DNA of 64,000 nt from JBBQZP01 sp038207585 (GTDB lineage Bacteria; Pseudomonadota; Alphaproteobacteria; Rhodobacterales; Rhodobacteraceae): assembly GCA_038207585.1 (NCBI GenBank), contig JBBQZP010000007.1:1-64000 (forward strand), read 5' to 3'. Below, one piece after another: positions 34,679-42,664 of the stretch (position 1 is the first letter of the stretch; each line of letters begins with the position of its first letter). A model generated the notes under the pieces. That model was not told where the DNA came from. It made no database searches and was given only the letters and a program-made list of their open reading frames with translations. Position numbers and translations under genes: made by a program.

Positions 34679-36823
34679 TTGCGCCGATTTTTTGCACCTG
34701 GTCTGATTTTCGTGGGCTGCGTGCTGATCTTTCTGGCGCTGGCTGCATTGGGGGTCTGGCTTGCGGCCTCGCAGCCCTGGCTGGGGCTGGACCTGCGCGC
34801 AAACGGAGCGGCGGTCGAGGTGGGCGCGGTTGATCTGCCCACACTGGCCGCGTTGCAAGGTGCGGTGCTGACCGATATCTCGGCACCGGGTAGCGACAAG
34901 ATTGCGCTGGACGCCACCGATATCACCGCTGAACCCGACCAGCTTGCCGACCCTGACCGCATGGTTGCGTTTTTCGCCAAGCAAGATGCGATTGCGGGCC
35001 TGATTGCGGGCCAGCAGGTGACGCTTGGGTTTGCGCGCGGGGGCGTGCCCGGCCAGCTTGATCTGACACCCGCGCAGACCCGCCCGCTGGCCGACCTGCC
35101 CGTGGCGTTGTGGACTCAGCTTTTTGTGGCACTGGTGGGTCTTGTGATCGGCGCATGGGTGGTCAGCCTGCGGCCGCGCGATCCGGCGGCGTGGCTTTTG
35201 CTGGTGGCGGGGGTCGGGCTGGCGATGGCGGCGGGGGCGGCAGCGCTTTACAGCACACGCGAACTGGCGCTGAGCTATGGGTTGTTTGCCGCCGCAAGCC
35301 GGTTCAACACGTCAGGCACGCTGCTGTTCGGGATCGGCATGGTGACGCTGTTCTTGATCTATCCCCGCCGCATCGTGCCGGGTTTTGGCGCTGCACTGCC
35401 CGCGCTGGCAATCGGTGCGGTGACGGCGTTCATTCAACTGAACGATTGGCCGCGCCACCTTCCAATGTTGCAGAGTGCCGTCGCCGCCACCATGCTGGCG
35501 CTTTTGGTGGCCATCGGCGCGCAGGTTGTGGTCAACCGCCGCGACCCTGCCTCGCGGGCGATGCTGGGTTGGTTTGGCCTGTCGGTTGCGCTTGGCGCTG
35601 GGGGCTTTGTGCTGACCGCCATTGTGCCGACGCTTCTGGGTCGGGAAGTACTGGTAGAACAAAGCACCGCGTTCCTGTTTTTCCTGCTGATCTTTGCCGG
35701 CATCGCCGTCGGGGTTGCGCGTTACCGGCTGTTTGATCTTGCAACATGGTCGCTGAGCATTCTGAGCTATGGCATCGGCGTGGTGGTTTTGCTGCTGCTG
35801 GATGCCGCACTGATCTATGGATTGTCCCTTGATCGTGCCCCGGCGCTTGGGCTTTCGCTTGCGGTGGTCGGGCTGATCTATCTGCCAATGCGCGGTCGGC
35901 TGGCGCAATGGCTGCGCGGTGATTTCGTCATTCCCGTTGAAACCCTGTTTGCCCGCGTCACCCAGATTGCTCAGGTGCTTGACCCGGACGACCGGGTCGC
36001 GCTTTTGCGTGATTTCTGGCGCGATGTCTTCAACCCGCTGTCGATCACCCCGCTTTACGGCAAAAAGCCGGAAACCGCACTGCACGACGACGGCGCGGGC
36101 CTTACGCTGGGCGCTGTGCATCTGGCCCCGGCGATGCGGCTTGACTGGGCGCGGGGCGGGCGGCGTCTGTTTTCATCTGCCGATCTGGAAAAGGCGCGTT
36201 CGATCAATGCGTTGATCGACACCAGTATTCACGCGCAGCAGAAATATCTTGAAGCGATCACCACCGAACGCACCCGCATCAACCGCGACATGCACGACAA
36301 TATCGGCGTGCTGCTGCTTAGCGCGCTACATTCCTCGGCTGTCGGGCGCAAGGATCAGTTGATCCGCCAGACCCTGACGGACCTGCGCGAGATCATCTCG
36401 AACCCCGATCAGTCCGACCGGAAGCTGTCTCTGCTGCTTGCCGATCTGCGTGCCGAAATCGTAGATTTGTTCGAGGCCGCAGGCATCCAGATGGATTGGC
36501 ACGACGGAACCGAGCGAGATGTATCTTTGGACTCGCACACTGTGCATACGGTGCGCGCGATATTGCGTGAGGGGGCCAGCAACGTTGTCCGCCATGCGCA
36601 GGCAAGCAAGGTTGCAGTCAACATCGCCGACACCAATGCGCGGCTTGAAATCTCGCTGCGCGACAATGGTCAGGGGTTCAATCCAGACAGCCGCCACGCC
36701 GGTCAGGGCTTTGGTAATATTGCCGCACGGATCGAAGCCGCAGGTGGGCAGTTCACAGTATCATCCGAGGCCGTCGGCACCGTAATTTGCGCAAGCCTGC
36801 CCCTGCATCGGGCGGCTGCATGA
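34679..36823 (+). CDS. membrane-bound sensor histidine kinase, NarL-type (HisKA_3)
   Basis: About 714 residues from a TTG that has an excellent AAAAGGAG site eight bases upstream; alternatives at 34640, 34655 and 34535 have none. The first transmembrane segment (FFAPGLIFVGCVLIFLALAA) is followed by a periplasmic loop of ~120 residues and then a run of about eight hydrophobic segments. The phospho-accepting His is His539 in INRDMHDNIG, and the HATPase region has REGASNVVRHA, DNGQGFN and GFGNIAARIEAAGG. The kinase partner is the adjacent response regulator. The polytopic input resembles sensors of membrane-soluble or surface cues; the signal is not known. Confidence 0.85.
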   Translation: MRRFFAPGLIFVGCVLIFLALAALGVWLAASQPWLGLDLRANGAAVEVGAVDLPTLAALQGAVLTDISAPGSDKIALDATDITAEPDQLADPDRMVAFFAKQDAIAGLIAGQQVTLGFARGGVPGQLDLTPAQTRPLADLPVALWTQLFVALVGLVIGAWVVSLRPRDPAAWLLLVAGVGLAMAAGAAALYSTRELALSYGLFAAASRFNTSGTLLFGIGMVTLFLIYPRRIVPGFGAALPALAIGAVTAFIQLNDWPRHLPMLQSAVAATMLALLVAIGAQVVVNRRDPASRAMLGWFGLSVALGAGGFVLTAIVPTLLGREVLVEQSTAFLFFLLIFAGIAVGVARYRLFDLATWSLSILSYGIGVVVLLLLDAALIYGLSLDRAPALGLSLAVVGLIYLPMRGRLAQWLRGDFVIPVETLFARVTQIAQVLDPDDRVALLRDFWRDVFNPLSITPLYGKKPETALHDDGAGLTLGAVHLAPAMRLDWARGGRRLFSSADLEKARSINALIDTSIHAQQKYLEAITTERTRINRDMHDNIGVLLLSALHSSAVGRKDQLIRQTLTDLREIISNPDQSDRKLSLLLADLRAEIVDLFEAAGIQMDWHDGTERDVSLDSHTVHTVRAILREGASNVVRHAQASKVAVNIADTNARLEISLRDNGQGFNPDSRHAGQGFGNIAARIEAAGGQFTVSSEAVGTVICASLPLHRAAA

Positions 36824-37470
36824 AAAACATCCTGATTGTCGAAGACAACGCAGAGGCGCGACGCTGGCTGGGTGAGATGGTGGCAGAGACTTATCCCGAC
36901 GCCCGGGTCAACTTTGCCGACTCCGTGCGCGCCGCGTCAAAGTACCAGTCCGTCCCGTGCGATCTTGCGCTGATTGATCTGGGTCTGCCCGATGGCTCGG
37001 GGATTGCGGTTCTGCGGATGGTCGATGCCGGAAATCCCGGGGCGATCAAGGTTGTGACCACAGTGATGGCCGACGATGCCAGCATCGTGGCGGCCCTTTC
37101 TGCCGGGGCGGACGGCTATCTGTTGAAAGAAACGGACGTTGCGGTCTTTCGGCGGCAGCTCACTCAATTGTCGATGGGTGTGCCTGCAATTTCGCCAGCC
37201 GTGGCCCGGCGTATCATGGAACATTTCCGCCTGACCGGACCAACTGCCGGAGTTGACGCCACCCTGACGGCACGCGAAGCACAGGTACTGGGCCTGATTT
37301 CACGGGGATTGCGCAACACCGAGGTTGCCACTGACATGGGCATCGCGGAAAGCACAGTCGCAAGCTATATCAAGATCATCTACCGCAAGCTGGGCATCGG
37401 CTCGCGCGCCGAGGCCGCGTGGCACGCCAGCCGCCTTGGCCTGCGCGGCGGAAACGACAGCGCGGATTGA
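36820..37470 (+). CDS. response regulator, NarL/FixJ family
   Basis: A 216-residue regulator. The receiver domain has the acidic pair in IVEDNAEARRW, the phospho-acceptor Asp53 in DLALIDLGLPDGSG and the conserved Lys in YLLKETDV. The C-terminal LuxR-type helix-turn-helix is LTAREAQVLGLISRGLRNTE with ESTVASYIKIIYRKLGI. The ATG overlaps the kinase stop (ATGA). Being divergent from the Slam/lipoprotein pair, it may regulate surface display of that lipoprotein, which is inferred from position only. Confidence 0.88.
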   Translation: MKNILIVEDNAEARRWLGEMVAETYPDARVNFADSVRAASKYQSVPCDLALIDLGLPDGSGIAVLRMVDAGNPGAIKVVTTVMADDASIVAALSAGADGYLLKETDVAVFRRQLTQLSMGVPAISPAVARRIMEHFRLTGPTAGVDATLTAREAQVLGLISRGLRNTEVATDMGIAESTVASYIKIIYRKLGIGSRAEAAWHASRLGLRGGNDSAD

Positions 37471-37473
37471 CTG

Positions 37474-37510
37474 ACACCCTGAGGAGGGCGGCGCCCGACA
37501 GGGTGTTTTT
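37474..37510 (+). terminator. rho-independent terminator of the two-component operon
   Basis: ACACCCTG (37474-37481) and CAGGGTGT (37499-37506) form the outer stem, GGGC/GCCC (37486-37496) an inner stem, and five T residues follow (37506-37510). It lies immediately after the response-regulator stop codon. Confidence 0.85.
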
Positions 37511-37634
37511 CGCCGCACGATCCGGAAAACAGCGGAATTGGTGCCGCTTGATGCCGGGATGCATGGTTGTAGTGATATGATAAATCCGCCGTTTCGCGTT
37601 ATAAACTACATTTTGACATGCGATCCCTGTGGAG

Positions 37635-38096
37635 ATGGTGGAACGCATAGGTGTGTTGATCCGGCAATCTGATGCTCTACTCGATTGGTCGGACAACAGC
37701 ACAGGCCCTGCTATTGTCTTTGCCAAAGCACCGGGCACCGACATGCGGCAGTGGGTCGCGCGTTTGCCGCACTTGCCAGATGGTTTGCGCATTCTGCGCT
37801 TTCATGTGCCCGGCAAAGGGCTTTCGGACCATGACCCAGATGTGCCGATTTCCAGTGTTTCGGACGATGTCGCTGCATTGCTTGATCACCTCGCTTTACC
37901 GCCGGCCTCCATCGTCGGTCTGTCGATGGGCGGACTTATCGCGCAGAAACTGGCTGCCACGCCGCCCGATCTGGTCGGGGCATTGGTGATTTCAAACACT
38001 GCCGCGCGGATCGGAACGCCGAGTTGTTGCGCCGCTGTCGCCGGACCACACGCTTTCAAAGATCACTGGGCCGACCGTCGGCCACAGTCACATTGA
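37635..38096 (+). pseudogene. pcaD: pcaD relic (3-oxoadipate enol-lactonase, N-terminal half)
   Basis: The first ~129 codons match an alpha/beta hydrolase of the PcaD type: LHLP-like segments, SIVGLSMGGLIAQKLA with the nucleophile Ser, and ALVISNTAARIGTP, a hallmark of PcaD. The match ends at ~38021. The frame then runs through unrelated sequence to a stop at 38094-38096, so the catalytic Asp and His of the second half are missing. The core also shows drift: the usual RFDKRGHG-like loop reads RFHVPGKG. It is the first of three fused remnants of a pcaD..HG operon. Confidence 0.85.
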
Positions 38097-38220
38097 TCCA
38101 TCGGATAACGACCTGATCCGCAACCACTCCAGATCCGGCGATCCATTCGGCGCGCGCATCGTTTTTCATGGCCATGTGCTGGACGAAGACACAAAGCCCG
38201 TGTCAAATACGCTGGTCGAA
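38032..38220 (+). pseudogene. pcaH: pcaH relic (protocatechuate 3,4-dioxygenase beta subunit, internal fragment)
   Basis: In the frame that contains 38095-38097, the translation reads TLSKITGPTVGHSHIDPSDN, then DLIRNHSRSGDPFGARIVFH and GHVLDEDTKPVSNTLVEV. This is the conserved N-terminal third of the iron-binding beta subunit of protocatechuate 3,4-dioxygenase (pattern ITGPTxGH...DNDLI...GERIxxxGxVxDExxxPVxxTLVEVW). It stops exactly before the WQAN motif, and all tyrosine and histidine iron ligands are lost. It overlaps the end of the pcaD relic frame and runs into pcaG sequence. Too short and displaced for an intact-ORF search to find. Confidence 0.85.
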
Positions 38221-38231
38221 GTGCCAGACGC

Positions 38232-38312
38232 GCGTTACGCGATGGTGCGCCGATCTATCGCTTTGACATCCGCCTGCAGGGCGACGAAAAAGTCGTGTTT
38301 CTTGATATTTGA
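38232..38312 (+). pseudogene. pcaG: pcaG relic (protocatechuate 3,4-dioxygenase alpha subunit, last 26 codons)
   Basis: The frame ending at the TGA 38310-38312 reads DGAPIYRFDIRLQGDEKVVF followed by LDI. This is the terminal strand pattern of PcaG (GxxxYRFDIRLQGxxETVFFD). Everything upstream of it in pcaG is gone. The stop is followed by GGAG and the ATG of the BKACE gene, so the original operon spacing to the next gene seems to be kept. Confidence 0.85.
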
Positions 38313-38318
38313 GGAGTG

Positions 38319-39158
38319 ATGAAACCTGATATGGGCCCCTGCATCATCTGCGTCGCCATCACCGGATCCCTGCCGACCAAAGCGGATAACCCGGCGGTTC
38401 CGATCACCGTTTCAGAACAGATTGAAAGCACACATGCCGCTTTCGAGGCCGGGGCCAGCATTGCCCATTGCCATGTGCGCGATGAGGCGGGCAAACCCAC
38501 CTCGGACCCCGACCGGTTTGCCGCGCTGAAAGACGGGCTGGAACGTCATTGTCCGGGCATGATCGTGCAAATGTCCACCGGCGGGCGATCGGGCGCAGGG
38601 CTGACACGGGGCGGGATGCTGCCACTGCGGCCCGACATGGCAAGCCTGTCGGTCGGCTCCAACAATTTCCCCACCCGTGTCTATGAGAACCCGCCGGATC
38701 TGGTCGATTGGCTGGCGTCCGAAATGTTAAAATACGACGTCAAGCCAGAGATCGAGGCCTTTGATCTGTCGCATATCGTGCAGGCCACACGCATGGCGGC
38801 GGACAACCGTCTGAAATCCCCGCTTTATGTGCAGTTCGTGATGGGCGTGAAGAACGCGATGCCGGCAGACGAGCCGATTTTCGATTTCTACATCAAGACA
38901 CTGCACCGTCTGGCCCCGGATGCGGTCTGGTGCGCGGCCGGGATAGGGCCTGCGCAGCTGACGATCAACGAATGGTCAATCGCCAAGGGCGGCCACACCC
39001 GCACCGGGCTTGAGGATAATGTGCGGCTGGATCGCAATACGCTTGCGCCGTCGAACGCCGCTCTGGTCCGGCGTGCGGTTGATCTTTGCGCCAAATATGA
39101 ACGCCCGGTCGCAACCCCTGCGCAGGCCCGCGCCATCCTTGGCCTCAGAAATGTCTGA
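38319..39158 (+). CDS. beta-keto acid cleavage enzyme (BKACE, DUF849)
   Basis: A 279-residue TIM-barrel enzyme. It has the start MKPDMGPCIICVAITGSLP, the Zn-ligand histidines in ASIAHCHVRDEAG, the segment MIVQMSTGGRSG, and the C-terminal GGHTRTGLEDNVRLDRN. BKACE proteins condense a beta-keto acid with acetyl-CoA and release acetoacetate and a new acyl-CoA. The gene directly follows the pcaDHG remnants and converges with pcaF, so 3-oxoadipate is the natural guess for the substrate, with succinyl-CoA and acetoacetate as products. This is inference from context. It is intact and ends at a good terminator. Confidence 0.85.
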   Translation: MKPDMGPCIICVAITGSLPTKADNPAVPITVSEQIESTHAAFEAGASIAHCHVRDEAGKPTSDPDRFAALKDGLERHCPGMIVQMSTGGRSGAGLTRGGMLPLRPDMASLSVGSNNFPTRVYENPPDLVDWLASEMLKYDVKPEIEAFDLSHIVQATRMAADNRLKSPLYVQFVMGVKNAMPADEPIFDFYIKTLHRLAPDAVWCAAGIGPAQLTINEWSIAKGGHTRTGLEDNVRLDRNTLAPSNAALVRRAVDLCAKYERPVATPAQARAILGLRNV

Positions 39159-39171
39159 CGTTCGCCTGCTG

Positions 39172-39205
39172 CCCCGGTAGACTAAACGCCGTACCGGGGC
39201 CTTTT
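39172..39205 (+). terminator. terminator after the BKACE gene
   Basis: CCCCGGTA (39172-39179) and TACCGGGG (39192-39199) form a perfect eight-pair stem with a 12-base loop, followed by CCTTTT. A second stem, GGCGGTG (39249-39255) with CACCGCC (39262-39268), lies nearer the end of the convergent pcaF gene. Confidence 0.7.
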
Positions 39206-39292
39206 GGGCGACGACAAAACCGTGCAGGTCGATGTGCATCGCGACCGGGGCGGTGCTTGAACACCGCCTCGATGCGGCACCAACCTGCATCG

Positions 39293-40495
39293 TCAGACAC
39301 GTTCCAGAACGATGGCAATGCCCTGTCCGACGCCAATGCACATCATGGACAAGGACCGCCTGCCACCAGTTATTGCCAATTCAAGCGCTGCGGTTCCGGT
39401 GATCCGCGCGCCAGACATACCCAAAGGATGGCCCAGCGCGATTGCGCCACCGTTCGGGTTGACGCGGGCATCGTCGTCGGCGATCCCCAAGGCGCGCAGC
39501 GTGGCCAGGCCCTGCGATGCAAATGCCTCATTGATTTCGATCACGTCAAAATCTGCTTCACCCAGGCCCAGACGTGCCATCAGCTTGCGGCTGGCCGGTG
39601 CCGGGCCAAAACCCATGATGCGTGGCGCGACACCCGCCGTTGCCCCACCAAGCACCCGCGCAATCGGCGTCAGCCCATGTTTCCGCGCCCCTTTGGCCGA
39701 GGCAAGGATCAACGCCGCCGCCCCGTCGTTGACCCCGCTGGCGTTCCCCGCCGTTACCGATCCGCCCTTGCGAAACGGCGTGTCAAGGTTAGCCAAAGCC
39801 TCCAGAGTGGTCGTGCGCGGATGTTCGTCCCGGTCCACCACCACAGAGCCGCCTTTGCGCTGCGGGATTGTGACCGGGGTAAGTTCCCCCGCCAATCGCC
39901 CACTGGCTTGCGCAATCGCAGCCTTCGATTGCGACCGCATCGCAAAGGCATCCTGATCGGGCCGCGAGATGCCGAAATCTTCAGCCACGTTCTCGGCTGT
40001 TTCGGGCATGGACTCGACACCGTAGTTTGCCTTCATCTGCGGATTGACGAAGCGCCAGCCGATCGTGGTGTCATAGATCTCGGCGTTGCGGCTGAACGCC
40101 GTGTCGGCCTTTGGCATCACAAAGGGTGCGCGCGACATGCTTTCCACGCCGCCCGCGATGATCAGATTCGCCTCGCCTGCCCTGATCTGTCGTGCCGCCA
40201 CCAGCACGGCATCCATGCCCGATCCGCACAAGCGGTTGATCGTGGTGCCGCTTACCGATACCGGCAGACCCGCCAGAAGGGCCGACATGCGCGCGACATT
40301 GCGATTGTCCTCGCCGGACTGATTGGCGCAGCCAAGGATCACGTCATCCAGCGCTTCCCAATCCACGCGCTGATTGCGCGCCATCAGGGCACGCAGCGGC
40401 ACAGCCCCCAGATCATCGGTGCGCACCGACGCGAGGCTGCCGCCAAACCGGCCTATGGGGGTGCGAATGTAGTCGCAGATGAACACGTCGGTCAT
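39293..40495 (-). CDS. pcaF: 3-oxoadipyl-CoA thiolase
   Basis: A 400-residue thiolase. The nucleophilic cysteine is in TTINRLCGSGMDAV, and the C-terminal catalytic motifs are NPNGGAIALGHPLGMSGAR and MCIGVGQGIA. The N-terminus MTDVFICDYIRTPIGRFGGSLASVR is typical of PcaF/PaaJ, which split 3-oxoadipyl-CoA into succinyl-CoA and acetyl-CoA. It follows a pcaJ remnant by one base, as in pcaIJF operons. The promoter that used to drive pcaIJF is probably lost, so expression of this intact gene is uncertain. Confidence 0.9.
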   Translation of the reverse strand: MTDVFICDYIRTPIGRFGGSLASVRTDDLGAVPLRALMARNQRVDWEALDDVILGCANQSGEDNRNVARMSALLAGLPVSVSGTTINRLCGSGMDAVLVAARQIRAGEANLIIAGGVESMSRAPFVMPKADTAFSRNAEIYDTTIGWRFVNPQMKANYGVESMPETAENVAEDFGISRPDQDAFAMRSQSKAAIAQASGRLAGELTPVTIPQRKGGSVVVDRDEHPRTTTLEALANLDTPFRKGGSVTAGNASGVNDGAAALILASAKGARKHGLTPIARVLGGATAGVAPRIMGFGPAPASRKLMARLGLGEADFDVIEINEAFASQGLATLRALGIADDDARVNPNGGAIALGHPLGMSGARITGTAALELAITGGRRSLSMMCIGVGQGIAIVLERV

Positions 40496-40496
40496 A

Positions 40497-40682
40497 TCAA
40501 AGCTCCGGCACGGAAAGGTCGGCCACAGGTCTGCCCGGATGCAGAATTGTTCCGGTCATGGATTGCAGCGCTTCATAGGTCATGACCGACAGTCTTTCAC
40601 GCAAAATGCGCAGGCCGTCCATGATGTCGATCATCGCAAAGTTGGCCAGCCAGACCATTTTCAATGCGATCTGATCCGCCAA
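40497..40682 (-). pseudogene. pcaJ: pcaJ relic (3-oxoadipate CoA-transferase beta subunit, C-terminal ~55 residues)
   Basis: The frame reads NFAMIDIMDGLRILRERLS then VMTYEALQSMTGTILHPGRP and ends VADLSVPEL. This matches the C-terminus of PcaJ/ScoB-type CoA transferases (LAVIDV..GL.L.E...GxTxxxLQxxTGAxL). A full PcaJ is about 215 residues, so roughly three quarters of the 5' end and all of pcaI are missing. The one-base gap to pcaF shows the old operon joint. The break lies near 40665-40690, just before the promoter region of the taurine-type operon. Confidence 0.78.
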
Positions 40683-40818
40683 AGGTCACGACATTTGACT
40701 CGCATGACCTTCTCGTCCAGACCATAAAGTAATTCGTGCTGCCGAACGGCCCGAAGGAGGAACAGGCGGCAAAAGATCGCTTGAAAACTGAACCAATGCG
40801 ACAAGGAGAGAACTAAAC
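40683..40818 (+). promoter_or_regulatory. tauABC upstream region next to the pcaJ deletion edge
   Basis: This AT-richer segment contains a TTGACT (40695-40700) and CATAAAGTAATT (40723-40734), possible promoter elements with longer than ideal spacing. GAAGGAGGAACAGG (40754-40767) looks like a ribosome site without a following start, perhaps a remnant. The true site AAGGAGAG precedes the tauA ATG. Confidence 0.3.
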
Positions 40819-41808
40819 ATGATAAACTCGATGAAAGTACGGCTGATTGGCGTTGCGGCGTCACTGATGCTTGCCGGGGCAGCTAATGCCGAAACCATCA
40901 TTATCGGCCACTTTGGCAACCCGACGCCCATGCAACTTCTGTCAACATCGGATGCGTTGAAAACGGCAACCGGCTGGGATGTCGAATGGCGCAAGTTTGA
41001 TTCCGGCACCGACGTTATTGCCGCCATGGCATCGGGCGACGTGGTGCTGTCTGAACTGGGATCTTCGCCTGTAGCGATTGCGGCAAGTTCCGGTGTTGAT
41101 CTTCAGCTGATCGGTTATTCCGACGTGATCGGCACGGCAGAGTCGCTGATTGCCCACGAAGGTTCGGGCATCGCTTCGGTTGCCGATCTGAAAGGCAAGC
41201 GCATCGGCGTTCCTTTGGGCTCGACCGCGCATTTCTCTTTGATGGGGGCGTTGCAGCATGAAGGTATCGCGGAAGGCGATGTAACGATCATCGGCATGAA
41301 GCCAGACCAGATTGCAGCCTCGTGGGATCAGGATGCGATTGATGCAGCCTGGATCTGGCAGCCAGTTCAATCCGAGTTGTTGAAGAACGGATCGCTGATC
41401 ATCGGAGCCGATGAGGTCGCGTCGTGGGGCTTTCCGACGTATGACGGTTGGGTCGTGAATGGCACCTGGGGTCAGGCACACAAGGCCGAGGTCGTGGCCT
41501 TTCTCAAAGAGATAGACAAGGTGAACAACGCCTACCTCGCCAACCCCGCCGCATGGACTGCGGACTCGGCCGAAGTGAAGGCGCTTGCCGCTGCAACGGG
41601 CGCCGATCCGGCGCAGGTGCCTGATATCCTGAAAGGGTTCACGTTCCTGCCGATGGCGGAACAGACCTCGGCAACCTGGCTTGGCGGTGCTGCTCCCACC
41701 ATCAAAGATACCGCCGATTTTCTGAAGGCTGCTGGCCGGATCGACACGGTCGCTGATGATTACAGCAGCTTCATCAACCCGGAGTTCGCAGCCGAAGCGG
41801 CGAAGTAA
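40819..41808 (+). CDS. tauA: taurine-type ABC transporter substrate-binding protein
   Basis: A 329-residue periplasmic protein with the signal MKVRLIGVAASLMLAGAANA. The mature part has the NMT1/TauA-type fold: IIIGHFGNPTPMQLLS, VEWRKFDSGTDVIAAMASGD, SELGSSPVAIAASSGVDLQL and GKRIGVPLGSTAHFSLMGAL. TauA proteins bind taurine or related sulfonates. No tauD, tpa or xsc gene is near, so catabolism is encoded elsewhere. It is followed by a nine-pair hairpin. Confidence 0.85.
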   Translation: MINSMKVRLIGVAASLMLAGAANAETIIIGHFGNPTPMQLLSTSDALKTATGWDVEWRKFDSGTDVIAAMASGDVVLSELGSSPVAIAASSGVDLQLIGYSDVIGTAESLIAHEGSGIASVADLKGKRIGVPLGSTAHFSLMGALQHEGIAEGDVTIIGMKPDQIAASWDQDAIDAAWIWQPVQSELLKNGSLIIGADEVASWGFPTYDGWVVNGTWGQAHKAEVVAFLKEIDKVNNAYLANPAAWTADSAEVKALAAATGADPAQVPDILKGFTFLPMAEQTSATWLGGAAPTIKDTADFLKAAGRIDTVADDYSSFINPEFAAEAAK

Positions 41809-41823
41809 ATCCGCACACCTTCA

Positions 41824-41847
41824 GCCCGCCCCATCGCTGGGGCGGGC
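41824..41847 (+). terminator. 9-bp hairpin between tauA and tauB
   Basis: GCCCGCCCC (41824-41832) and GGGGCGGGC (41839-41847) pair perfectly around ATCGCT, 15 bases past the tauA stop. No U-tract; probably attenuating or stabilising rather than fully terminating. Confidence 0.6.
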
Positions 41848-41875
41848 CACCCGGGACAGTGATTTTGGAGAGAGC

Positions 41876-42664
41876 ATGGCGCTGACAGTTGACAACGTTT
41901 CGGTGGTGTATCCAGCCGCCGACCGCCGACCGCCGGTCGAAGCCCTCAGCAAAATCAACCTGACGATTGATAACGATGATTTCGTTGTGGCGCTGGGTGC
42001 ATCGGGTTGCGGAAAATCGACCCTGCTGAACCTGATCGCAGGGTTTCTGGCACCGACAGATGGTCTTCTGACCCTGGACGGGCAAAAGGTGCTGGGTCCG
42101 GGTGCAGATCGTGCGGTCGTGTTTCAGAAACACGCGCTGCTTCCCTGGCTCAACGTTCTGGACAATGTGGCCTTTGGCTTGAAGATTCAGGGCGTCGGGA
42201 AGGAAAAACGCTATGAGGTGGCCAACAAGTTCGTGGGGCTTCTTGGCCTTGACGGCTTTCAGGAGTCTACGGTCTACAAACTTTCGGGCGGCATGCAGCA
42301 AAGGGTGGGCATTGCGCGCGCACTGACTTGCGACCCCAAGGTTCTGTTGATGGATGAACCTTTGGGCGCGCTGGACGCGCTGACGCGCGAAAAGGCGCAA
42401 GAGTTGATCCTGAACATCTGGGACACCACCCACAAGTCGGTATTTTTCATCACCCACAGCGTCGAGGAGGCGCTGTTCATGGGCACAAAGCTGATCGTCA
42501 TGTCGCCGCGCCCCGGCCGGATCACCAACACGTTTGATCTGCCGTTTTCCCGTCAGTTTCTGTCAGGCGTTTCGGCGCGGCAGGTCAAGGCCTCGCCCGA
42601 ATTCATTCAACTGCGTGAAGAGGTTTTGAAAATCATCTTCGCCGACGAGGAGGCCGCAGCATGA
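41876..42664 (+). CDS. tauB: taurine-type ABC transporter ATP-binding protein
   Basis: A 262-residue ATPase. It starts at ATG 41876 behind TTGGAGAGAGC; the upstream extension of the frame overlaps tauA and is a shadow. Motifs are Walker A GASGCGKSTLLN near residue 42, signature LSGGMQQRVGIARAL, Walker B VLLMDEPLGALDAL and the switch FFITHSVEEALFMG. The GGMQQRVGIARAL variant is standard for the TauB/SsuB/NrtD group. Its stop overlaps the tauC start. Confidence 0.88.
   Translation: MALTVDNVSVVYPAADRRPPVEALSKINLTIDNDDFVVALGASGCGKSTLLNLIAGFLAPTDGLLTLDGQKVLGPGADRAVVFQKHALLPWLNVLDNVAFGLKIQGVGKEKRYEVANKFVGLLGLDGFQESTVYKLSGGMQQRVGIARALTCDPKVLLMDEPLGALDALTREKAQELILNIWDTTHKSVFFITHSVEEALFMGTKLIVMSPRPGRITNTFDLPFSRQFLSGVSARQVKASPEFIQLREEVLKIIFADEEAAA

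Noticed and set aside
39257..40585. Long forward frame (442 codons) opposite pcaF
   Set aside because: The reverse strand holds an intact thiolase with catalytic motifs; the forward translation is His/Arg/Cys-rich without any family feature.
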